Positions 11,979 to 22,010 of a stretch of DNA of 64,000 nt are shown piece after piece. Both the position numbers and the translations under genes were made by a program. This DNA is from Talinum fruticosum (Eukaryota > Streptophyta > Magnoliopsida > Caryophyllales > Talinaceae). The stretch's first letter is position 1. Each line of letters opens with the position of its first letter. Under the pieces are notes generated by a model, which was not told where the DNA came from, searched no databases, and saw only the letters and a program-made list of their open reading frames with translations. The stretch lies in contig JAITYX010000087.1 in NCBI GenBank assembly GCA_021018815.1, positions 248,001-312,000 of the forward strand, read 5' to 3'.

Positions 11979-12710
11979 CACCTAAAAAGTGTCATCCCTT
12001 TTCTATTTATTTTATTTGTTAGCCCAGGGATGAAATCTCAATCCTGTTTGCGGATTTGGATCATGGTCGTAATCTGATTGGCATGACGGAAGCTAGTAAA
12101 CCACAAAGAACCCCTTAGTACCCCAAAAATCAGCTTTCTTTGCTTTAGGTTGGTCCACAAACCCATTTTCTTTCAGCAGACCTAGACCGGGTCAGGCTCC
12201 CAACTAGGAAACCCAAACCCGCACCTAAAGGAAAACATGCCAACAATAGAAACCTACCAAAAGGAAACTTTCCATTTGTGGAAAGCTGCCAAGGTTGGCG
12301 CCGGTCACCTCCAACGGTTCAAAAACACATTGTTTCATTGTTTCCCTTAGCACCCAATCGAGGCACGAAACCCGAAGCGACCATACGACATCATTGTGAC
12401 CGGCGTCGTGTTTTTAGCATTTTATTGCCAAAACACCGTGTTTGGTCCCAGTTTCCAACTGAAGCACGGAACCCCAGAAAAGACCGTATGACGTTGTTGG
12501 AGACCGCTCCGTGTATCTCGTCCCTCTCTAAGGGATTTTCAGTTCAGCGGGATTTTATCCGGCTTTTTACCTAGATCCCCGCCGTGGACCAGTTCGGTTC
12601 AGCTGCATTGGATGGCTGCTTATTGAACTTTGAGGTCATTTTTGTGACCTAGCTTTCCTGTATAAATAGAGGGCCTAACCCAATGTTTAGCATGCAACAT
12701 GGCTTGATGC
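11979..12710 (+). repeat. Truncated third copy of the same LTR
   Basis: Positions 11979-12240 match 13060-13330 directly, and 12640-12710 match 13400-13470, including the TATA box TATAAATAGAG near 12660. Positions 12300-12600 also match the left arm (10750-11110) inverted. The copy stops after the promoter and runs into 3' internal sequence. Confidence 0.55.
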
Positions 12711-12754
12711 GCAGCGCCGGCCAAAGGTTGACCTTGAGCGTTGACCCGGGCTTA

Positions 12755-13044
12755 GACCGGTAGAATTATTAAGCCAAGCTTCAGATCAAAAGACGATCAA
12801 GTTTCAGCAGAAATTACTGAGCTTTAGGACTTTGATCAAGCTAAGCTCAGGACCGTTTTACCAGATTTCAGATCGCATGAATCACAATCAAGTCCAGGCC
12901 CCCTGTTTCGGAGTTCAGGTTCAACAGCAACCAATTCTAGACATCGCAGATCGATCGGTATTCGAAGTAATTCCTAAAAACAAGATAAGTATCCTTTAGT
13001 GTCTACTTTGACCCTTGATCTTTCAAACTCGGTCAAAGTGGGGG
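12755..13044 (+). mobile_element. 3' internal tail and polypurine tract of the right LTR
   Basis: This is the inverted counterpart of 11158-11450. The polypurine tract CAAAGTGGGGG at 13034-13044 immediately precedes the right LTR. No coding sequence is visible. Confidence 0.55.
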
Positions 13045-14265
13045 TTAACGATAGACACCGAAAACGTGTCACTCTTGTCTCCTTTATTTCTGTTATTTTT
13101 ATTTTGTCAGCCTGGTGATGAAATCCTAGTCTTGTTTGTGATCTCGGATCAGGAGTCTGATTGGCATGACAGAAGTCATTAGAGCACAAAAATCCCAATA
13201 GCACCACAAAAATAAGCCTTTTTGTTTGAGTCGACCCACAAACGCATTTTCTTTCGGTCGGATATAGCCTGAGTGAACGCTCCCAATCAGGAGAAGGTCG
13301 ACGTTGCACTTTAGGCGTTTCTGCTTGATAAAAGCAGCATTTAATCTTTAACATCCCAACGTAACACTTTTAAGCATGGCCATTTCCTAGCTTTTGTAAC
13401 CTAGCTTTAGGTCATTTTGTAACCTAGCTTTTTCTCTATAAATAGAGAGCTCCACTTCTCACTTTTAAGCATGGCCATTTCCTATTCCATATGCTGTTGA
13501 ATCCTAGCTACACACTGCTAAATTTAGGCTAAGAGCTACTGAATACTAATCGGTATTCTGATCTCTTTGCTCATTTTCAGCTAACCACTACTCTACTAAG
13601 CACCTTAATCATTTTCCTACGCTATTCTACCTCCACAAACTTTACAAAAAGCCTATCGTCACACTTCCATATCCGGTTTGTGATTTAAGATCAATAGGTG
13701 GGACAACCTGAGGGCGCTCAATTCACTTTCAATCCCAATTACCATTGATTTAAATTTATACTTTTTACCACTTTGCGTATTATGGATTAAGATGTAATCA
13801 TTTTTTATTCCTCCCTGGCCATTGTAATTTTATTTTTATCTCTTTCCTTTTTGCTTTCTTTTATCACTTTCTATATTGCTTTCTTAAGTACTTTTATCAC
13901 TTTCTTCGCATGCTTGCTTGATTTAATTTTTCTATTCATATGTTGTATGCTTAATTGAACATGCCATTTTAACTCACACTTCGAATTAGTAGAGGTCTTC
14001 TATTGATGGGTGGAATGGAAGGGCTTATCCCTACATTTCGTACATTTACCGTCAAACTCTGGATTCTTGGTTCTAGACTGATGGAGTCATTTTGAAACCT
14101 CTTTTATGCTCAGTTTCCGATAATAAGATTGTAAGGGTATTATTTTATTTGTGTTAGTTTTTATTTTCTAAAACTGACTTATGACTCTCCATTTTCCATA
14201 TTATTTCTCTTAAATTGTATCTCGGCATTTCTAGTTTAAAAAATGGACAAAACTGATTGATTTTC

Positions 14266-16581
14266 TGTAACGCCCCCAAACCCCATAATCACCAGGTTAA
14301 TCCTAAGGACTGATTAACTAGTAATTAGCGCAGCGGAAATATAGGTTAGAGGCGTTACCGCCATTCCAAACAAGGAACAAGGCAACAATCAGATAGATTA
14401 CGTACAATACTTGATAAGGTCTGGATTCGAAAGTAAAACGTCCGATGAAAACAACATAAGCGGAGAAAATAAAATACATGTCGTTAGGGTAAAGACTTAA
14501 AACACAACCAAAATAACTCAAGACACGACATGTCACCACCACTGTGAGCCCCTAAGACACTTCGGCCAGTAGACAACCCTACTTCTTACTCCCTTCTGGA
14601 GTAGCTTTACCTAAAACAAAACATATAAAACGTTTCGAAATAATGAGCGAAAGCTCAATACGCTTATCCATGTACTGTAAATAATTAGGTGAAGATATAT
14701 AATTTGAGCGCATGCATTTCAATTCATTTATAAATCAGACGGGAAGAAGATAGTAAAACAATTATTCATTTATTATCTGAGTGGCTCCTTACGATCATCG
14801 GTTTCCCTAAATATGCGCATACCCAGACCGATCGGCAAAGTCTGGTTGATAATGGCCAAAAATATATGATATGATATGATCATGATAACATGATTGATAT
14901 GGGGCGAGCCACATAATTAGGTGACAAATAATATTTGAAATGGTTCATTTCATTAAGCAAACCATTTGATATTGTTATGTATAAACATATGGGTTTTCGT
15001 AAGGTACAAGCAATAAACGTAGCTTAAATCGTGGAATTAGTCCTTCTGATTCCTTTGAAGTCGCTGACTCGGATGAACGACGTGGATGCCTTAACAAAAT
15101 AAAGTGTTTCATTAATAGGTTCGATACTCTTAGTAATTAAATTTATTATCGTTATTATTGTCATCGCTATTGTTATTACTATTATTATGATTTACATTAT
15201 TTCCTTTTTGTTTGTAACTTCTCATTATTAGATGAATTTGAAGGCAAAAATCACTTCTTTCCTTCAACCCTCAAAATGACTTATTTTCTTCAATCTTCCC
15301 AAAATCACTCATTGTCTTCAACTTCTTACAATCATTCAACTTACCTATTCTCCTTAATTCACAATTTTATTCTATATCCTCATATCACAACATGCATGCC
15401 CACTTTAGTTAATCTCTTCCTCCAAAATTTTCTAATAAACTCGAGTCATCACGGAAACTAAGTTTCCTTTGCTTTGAAAGTCATCACGGACCTCCCCATG
15501 GCCAGTGGGGGTCAATGGCTGGTTCTAGAGGTCATCAAGGGCCTTCCCATGGTCAGTGGGGTCTTCTGGTGGCCACCACGGGTTATCCCACGGCCTGTGG
15601 GAGAACCCGTATTGGGTGTTTTGGGTCAAATAACTGGCTGCTGGCCACCACGGCCTGTCCCACAGGTTGTGGGGGCACCGGTGGTGGTTGGCAGAGTCTT
15701 CCAACTCTACTTTCTTATGCTTTACGAATTTTTTTGTCTTATAATATCTCTATGAAAGGTTTACTTTGCACATTTTTCATCATTTTAAGTATTATTTTAG
15801 CCCACTAAAACCCATTAAAAGCACATGCAAGATAATCACTTCTCGTACCAAGATTTGGGGCAACCCGAGTTAACGTTTCCAATCAACGATTCCCAAAAGC
15901 ATAATACTAACTATGTAATCTAATTTTTTTCACAATAATCATTTGCATGCAACCTCTAACTAATTATTTCTAAAAATTAAAGGAATTAATTAGTTGAAGG
16001 TTGAGGTTTTTACCCAAACTCACAAGAAAATGAGGGTTTTATGGTGGAATGAGGTGGCTGATCGGAGCTCCAGTGGCTGCGGTGGTTGGCGGCGACAACT
16101 GGCGGCGGCATAAGGCGGCAATCGGTGACGACTGGCGGCAGGTGCAGCAGCAGGTGCAGGTGCAGGTGCAGCAGAGCAAACTGCAGTGGTGGCTGGCTTT
16201 GCGGTGGCCAGCGGCTGGTGGCTCCGGTGATGGCGACCGGAGGAGCTGCTGGTGGTGGTGGTGGTGGTCAGTCTGGCTGGACAGTGGAGGGGGTTGAGTG
16301 AGGGAGGTGGGTTTTGTTGGGAAGAAAATCAATTATGAAGGTGAGGTTTTTGAGATGTTTGGGGGTTTAAATAGGCAACAATTTAAATCTGAAATCTCTC
16401 TCCTCAAACTGAAACCAGCTTCCTTTTTTTTTTTTTTTTTTTACTTTTATTTTTCATTTGTTTGGTTATTAGGCCCTTCACTCTCTTCAAGCCCATTACC
16501 CTAATAGCCACGCCCAAGTCAAAAGAATGTCGGTTTTATGAATTCCGACTTGAATAATTATTATAAACTTTAGGTGTATGA

Positions 16582-16629
<48 letters not shown>

Positions 16630-16861
16630 TCTTGAATCATCACAAAGAATACTTTATTTGCTTATTTATTTATTTACTTATTTTTGGCCAAGCGTCGTTA
16701 TAATCATCCGAGTCCTGCAACACATAAAATGGTTACTTATACAAGTACATAATATATATATATATGTGATGATGAGAAACAAAAGTGTGAATTGAAGTGC
16801 ACGCGCTCATTAATATTTATTAATCTTTGTTATTGTATTGGTTTAGGGTCAGGGCATTACA
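14266..16861 (-). mobile_element. Solo LTR of a Gypsy family (TSD TTTTC)
   Basis: The termini are TGTAACGCCC at 14266 and GGGCATTACA at 16861, flanked by TTTTC at 14261-14265 and 16862-16866. Read on the minus strand, its start (TGTAATGCCCTGACCC, then a GAGCGCGTGCACTTCAATTC block) matches the LTR at 42306-44976, and its length (2596 bp) is close to that LTR's 2671 bp. It is thus a solo LTR of the same family, left by LTR-LTR recombination. GC-rich CAG/GGT-type short ORFs at 16039-16332 are part of the LTR, not genes. Confidence 0.85.
16582..16630 (+). repeat. (ATT)n microsatellite inside the solo LTR
   Basis: An uninterrupted run of ATT/TTA triplets, about 16 units. A T18-20 homopolymer lies shortly upstream, near 16424-16442. 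Confidence 0.9.
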
Positions 16862-17326
16862 TTTTCTGACAACTAAGGCGATGGACCGAGACTGATCCCT
16901 CAGTCCCGGCCTATGGTTGGCGTCGATGATCGGACGGTGCTGGCTTTTGTCAGTGCTAGTTAGCCATACAGCTTGGCTCTTCGTACAAACCGGTGTTATC
17001 ACACCTTTTTGGCCCAAAAGCCTTGAGGCAGAATATGAATCATATTTTTCCTATTTTTCTAAATTATAAAATAATATCCCGGGCCCCTCTAAAATTAATT
17101 TCTAAAATAAAATATTAATAAAATCAACAATCACTACTTTGCTTAAACGATTTTGAATTGAATTACAAAAATCGAAAATCTCAATAAGAGGCGCACCCCA
17201 CCTTCAAAATCATTTTCAAAACCCTAAAAATCCAAAAGAGAGCCACAGGCACTCTGTGGGGAAACTCCGGCCCGTTTTTATTCCGCCGCCACCTGAGCGG
17301 GGAGGCGAGGGCTGCCGGTTCCTACA

Positions 17327-18156
17327 CTTTGATTATGGTATTGGTAATCAAATGAGGTTGATTGAATTTCTAAAGTGGTTTTTCACATAATATTTGTTTT
17401 GTTAATGCTTGTGTGTATGTTTGCTTCAGTGCATGTATGTGTGGCCAAAGTTTGCTTGCAAGGAGACTCGCAGTATAAGGTATGCAGGAATTTTCTTCCA
17501 AAACTCTTGTAATTTTGTTGCTTATTATTGGCAGCATGATCAGTTTAATCAAACAAAATAGGAGCTTCAGGAGTTCTGTTTTAGTGATGTAACTGAATTG
17601 AGGCTACAGGGGTTCGATTTATGTGAGCTTGAGATGAAAAGAATTGAAAGCTTTGACTAGTGACTAGATTTTAATATAAATAGCTTCTGTTATTGAAATT
17701 GACAATCAGGAATAAGTATCTTTATCGCAAAAACCACGTCTATTTGCCAGTTATACATAACCATTTGAGGTGTGGGAGATATGAAATTGGAGATTATGTC
17801 CTCTTGTTGGATTTAACTATATTTTGTTTGATTAGCTTCAAGTTTTGAGCTTTAGCTCCCCCTACCCTTTCTCTGTTTAGATATTGGGGAGGGAGCAAGA
17901 ATATTATGGTAATGTTACATTGCTAATGCACGTAGTGTGATTGGTAGTAAAGTTAACTTGCCAATAGCAATGTAATGTAATTGGTAGTAAAGTTAACTTG
18001 CCAATAGCACCGGTTGCTAATGCACGTAGTGTAAACAAAGAAGGATGTCGAAAGCAGAATGTAGACAAGAGAATGTACATAGACAAGAAAAAAATACCAA
18101 ATTTATGATAAAGTTTATGATAAAGCAATATCTTTATACAAAGTCAAAACTTGCTA
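17327..18156. repeat. Intergenic sequence with a small direct/inverted repeat cluster (17917-18035)
   Basis: No gene is supported. A block beginning TTGGTAGTAAAGTTAACTTG and ending CCAATAGCA occurs twice in a row (near 17940 and 17980). It is bracketed by two copies of TTGCTAATGCACGTAGTGT. Each block contains self-complementary TTGG...CCAA ends, so small hairpins are possible. Confidence 0.6.
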
Positions 18157-18228
18157 AGCCTATTAGCTTAATCGGCAGAGCATTTGTGTTATTACACAAA
18201 GATGTGGGTTTAAATCCCACATAAGCTA
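18157..18228 (+). tRNA. tRNA-like sequence, probably a pseudogene; isotype uncertain
   Basis: A cloverleaf can be drawn: acceptor 18157-18163 with 18221-18227 (six of seven pairs, one C/A mismatch), D stem GCTT/GAGC, T stem GTGGG/CCCAC with loop TTTAAAT. The anticodon arm pairs either as 5 bp with an 8-nt loop or as 6 bp with a 6-nt loop, so no anticodon can be assigned. The A box is near consensus and the B box is altered (TTTAAAT instead of TTCGANT). It may be a degenerate tRNA or the head of a SINE; no poly-A tail was seen. Confidence 0.45.
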
Positions 18229-18269
18229 AAATTCAGGTGGAAGTTAAAGACTTGCATAAAACTTGGAGG

Positions 18270-18532
18270 CAGTGTTGGCAAAATTTTGTCCGATCCAATT
18301 ACCCGAATTTGTCCGACTCAAAAAATCGGTCCAGGTATGACTTTTTGTCCGAATTTTAAATCCGCACATATATTTTTCTTATTTCTTTTGACTGAACCCT
18401 ATTTTAACCCTGAATTTATATTTGTCTAAATTGTCCGATTCGAAAGAAATCGGGTATCGAACCAAAAACTTCATCCGATAATCGATTTTTCCAACCCGAT
18501 TATGACCCAAACCCGAATTTTCACCAGCGCTA
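18270..18532. mobile_element. hAT-type MITE, copy 1 (TSD CTTGGAGG)
   Basis: A 263-bp element with termini CAGTGTTGG and, as reverse complement of the right end, TAGCGCTGG. It is flanked by a perfect 8-bp duplication CTTGGAGG at 18262-18269 and 18533-18540. The 8-bp TSD and terminal form indicate the hAT superfamily. It has no ORF. It is homologous in the same orientation to 26290-26551. Confidence 0.85.
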
Positions 18533-18540
18533 CTTGGAGG

Positions 18541-19659
18541 TAATGCAATTTGAGGCTATTAAGGCCTTAGACAAGTCCTAAAAGCTATCAAGGAAGATGA
18601 TTCATGAAGAAAAGGGTTGTACATGCATGAATTCTAATTTTATCATATTGAGTTCCTAGTTTTCAGCATAATTTTTTAATTTTTGAGATATTTTTACATT
18701 TATTAGTATGTAATATTTTAGGCAGTTTTTAGTTATATTTTTCATATCTTGTGATATATATATTCCATCCCTATTACTACCAGCAAAGTGTCATACCCTT
18801 CAGTTCAGTCTAAGCCATAACAAATCCAATTGTTAGCAAGATATGTGCGTAAATTGAGGAGGAGAAGTTTGAGATGATGTCTCGATTAATTAACGATGAA
18901 TCCTTGCGCTTAATTTTATGTATATTTTCTTCGCAAATATATGGTCAAAGAATAGATATTAGATGATCAAGGTTGCCATATAATGCTTAAAACAAATTGA
19001 AGGCATTTCAATAACTTACCTCAAGTATATGAGATATCTTCATTATATGCTTTTTGCCTAACTTGCTAAATTGCACCAACCTCTGTCCCTACCCCCTCCC
19101 CTAAACAAAAGTCTTTAAATTACCCGTCTCTAGAATTTGTATATACTCTCCCTTAGAAACCATTTTCTTAGTTTACTACCGACTTGATCATTATTAGTAT
19201 AATTTATGAAGCCTAATTTGGTAATTATTAAGTTGAATTTTATATGCTTCACTTGCTAATTTGTGCAAAAGTGAAATTATCATTCTTTCTCACCACAGTT
19301 CTATCTTAAATACTTTTAATGTTTATAGAATTTTTGGGTAAGCTTTTAAGATGATTTTTCTCTCACCATACTTTTATCATTGCGTGTGAATGTTTACAAC
19401 CAATAAATTTATTTTTTAATAAATTTTCTCTTTCCCTTTTAAATGACTAGGATGTTATAGCTTTCAGAGAGCATATATAGCTGCAAGTTCAATTTCGAAA
19501 GTGCAAGAAGTGAAGCTAAAATATGTGAATCTATTTTGTAAACTGAGTTGAATGTTGGGCAAACGATTGGAAAATACAACTGATTTAAGGATGCAGATGT
19601 AAGAAGATAATGAGTAGAGTCTCAACATAAAGTTATTTATGATTAAGAGGTGGAGTTTA
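18541..19659. other. Intergenic AT-rich stretch
   Basis: No gene, RNA or clear repeat could be supported here. Confidence 0.5.
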
Positions 19660-21219
19660 TGCGAGACCCGAGATTTTAAGTAGGTTAATTATAAGATTAA
19701 ATTAAATTAAATTAAATGATTGATTTTTATTTAGTATGAGTTTTTAGTCTTACGTGCTTTTATAAATAAATTAGTAGATTATATTACTTCTCCCAACGCC
19801 CCACCCAGACCCAATGAATAAATACCCGAGACAACTGGTATTAACTACTTTTAGTGTACCTAAATTACTCTAACAAAAATAAAAGAAATATAAGAATAAT
19901 AAAAATAAAAGGCGAGGGGAGGAGGCAGGTAATTACATGTAAAGCACATTAAGCAATTAGTGTAAAGTTAGGGGTTTGTTGGCATTTCCTAATGAAGCTA
20001 TAACAAAAGAAAAAAAAAGAAATTAAGGGGAAAGAGAGGAAGAAGGCATGGGAAAAAGAAACAGAAGGGGAGCTCAAGCGAAAGAAAGAAAAAGGAAAGA
20101 AGAGGAACGGAAACGGGAGTAGGGGAGCGAGAGAAAGGAAGAGGAGAGGGAGAACAAAGAAAGAGAGAAAGCGAGTGCAAGGGTCGAGAGAGAGGAAGAG
20201 GAGGCCGACAATCGAAAGTACGTCAGCAGGCATACCAGAGGACAGCGGTCGATGAACGAGAGTAAGCGGCGAGCGAAGAGGAAGGCGGCGAAACAAGGAC
20301 TAGGACCGGAGCTGGCAGCAGAGGGAGAGGAAGGAAGAGGAAGAGACTGACCTAGGCCTATCAATTCAGCAAACCTTCAATCTCTAAGGAATCAAGGTGG
20401 GTTGTTTTATACTCTAAAATTAATAGTAATTTCGAAACCTAATTAAATTTTGTTGTGAATGTTGAATCTTTATGCTATAGAATGAATTTAGGAAGTTGTT
20501 AGGGCTAAATTGGGACATGAGAGAATAAGATTGAGTTAGTTGCTAAGGTCCTATGGGTGATATTGGAAGTTTAGTTAGTGACAATGGAATACTTGCGATT
20601 TCGGTTGCAGATTATCGGTTAATGTTTTAGTTGAACCATTTGTGACCTTTTGAATTTTCTGTGTTGAACTTTAATTAATTATATTGTGAAGTAAGGATCT
20701 GGAGTATAAAGGGAGAGTATGAGTTCATCTTGATTAATGCATGATTAAGGTTTGAAACTAGAAAAATGGTGATTGTTTGGGTTACGAGTGTGATAGTTTG
20801 TGACTGTTTATAATTGTTAGGTCTCGCATGGAATTGAGTCAATAAAAGGAATATGTTAGAAAGAGGTATTAGGAGCAATTGTGCTGGCTGGTGATAGCTT
20901 ATGACAACTGGGAATTGTCTATGGATCCTAAAAAGAAATGAGGCAAGCGTTAATTACGTATACATGGACATGAGATTCTCGTTGTGTAACACCCCAAAAA
21001 CCACCCTAGGAGTATTACATGTCGGGGTTCCCGAGAGGAACCCCTAAGGCTACTTAAGATCTCAATTTAGGGTTAATAGCTCTTTCTTAGATTGGTGGAA
21101 GCACGTCTCTAGGTTTTCAAAGGTTTTTCTGAAAATTTTGGCAGAGTTTCCTCAATATGGCTAATCCCATAGGCTTAAAGCCTTAACCCCGCACGAAACA
21201 CATTCGTAAACTCAAAGAA

Positions 21220-21305
21220 CCACACGCTCGGAGTATCAACAACACGAGCTCAACGAGCCACATGCTCGGAGTATCAACAACACGAGCTCAACGAGCCACA
21301 TGCTC
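21220..21305 (+). repeat. Short tandem repeat in the solo LTR
   Basis: A ~43-bp unit containing ACGAGCTCAACGAGCCAC and ATGCTCG(G/A)AGTA occurs about two times in tandem. Related words (GAGCGTGTGACTCGTTGA) lie at 25470-25500 and 45330-45360 in other copies of the family. Confidence 0.7.
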
Positions 21306-21709
21306 GAAGTAAACACATAGATCTTTTATTATATGTAGTCGACATTCAAATAAACATACATCCGAGTCTTACAAACATGGAAACATAAGAACACTTAGTA
21401 AGTTCGACATCTTCTATCCGTCGATCTGCTACTCCCGAAAGCCAAAAGTAACTCCAAGAAGTCTAGCTTCGTAACTGAAATGTTGGTGAAGTCATGAACT
21501 CCACGAGCCCAGTGAATAACCCAAACCCAACCCCGGCTTTCACTTTGCACATTTATTCATTAACAAACACATGTAAGTTTACTATTCATTCATAACATGT
21601 GGTTCAGATCATACATGCTTAAGACACGCGAGATACAAAATTTACTAACTTGCCGAGAAGCACAATGACATCAATTACTCATGAATTCAATCAAACATAC
21701 TTCATTCGT

Positions 21710-22010
21710 CTTTCTATGCCAGTAAGTCATAGAATTATTCATCATGTAAGGCATTCATCACGTAAATCATATCTTACTTCTTATCGTATTCATTTCTTAT
21801 GAAATCAGGATTCGTTCTTCTTCTCATTCTTCTTCTTGAGTTTAATTATGAAATCAGGATTTGTCTTTCTACGCCAGTAAGTCATAGAATTATTCATCAT
21901 GTAAGGCATTCATCACGTAAATCATATCTTACTTCTTATCATATTCATTTCTTATGAAATCAGGATTCGTTCTTCTTCTCATTCTTCTTCTTGAGTTTAA
22001 TTATGCATTT
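21710..22010 (+). repeat. ~150-bp tandem duplication in the solo LTR
   Basis: The block around 21710-21850 (GTCTTTCTATGCCAGTAAGT ... TTGAGTTTAATTATG) is repeated at about 21863-22005 with only a few differences. It is confined to this LTR. Confidence 0.85.

Larger units (their letters stand above)
13045..17326 (+). repeat. LTR, right arm of the palindrome, split by a solo LTR
   Basis: It begins after the polypurine tract, has TATAAATAGAGAG near 13436, and ends CCTACA at 17326. A solo LTR (14266-16861) interrupts it; taking that out with one TSD copy leaves about 1681 bp. The interrupted halves rejoin cleanly when compared with the left arm around 9840-9870. Confidence 0.65.

Noticed and set aside
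16039..16332. Gly/Trp/Gln-rich and Pro/His-rich ORFs on both strands
   Set aside because: GC-rich trinucleotide-biased part of a solo LTR, with no start context, domain or neighbours.
19949..20364. Long overlapping minus-strand ORFs rich in Ser, Leu, Phe and Pro
   Set aside because: They lie in a purine-rich low-complexity block of an LTR, occur in several frames, and show no domain. The related LTR has the equivalent block at 23270-23820.
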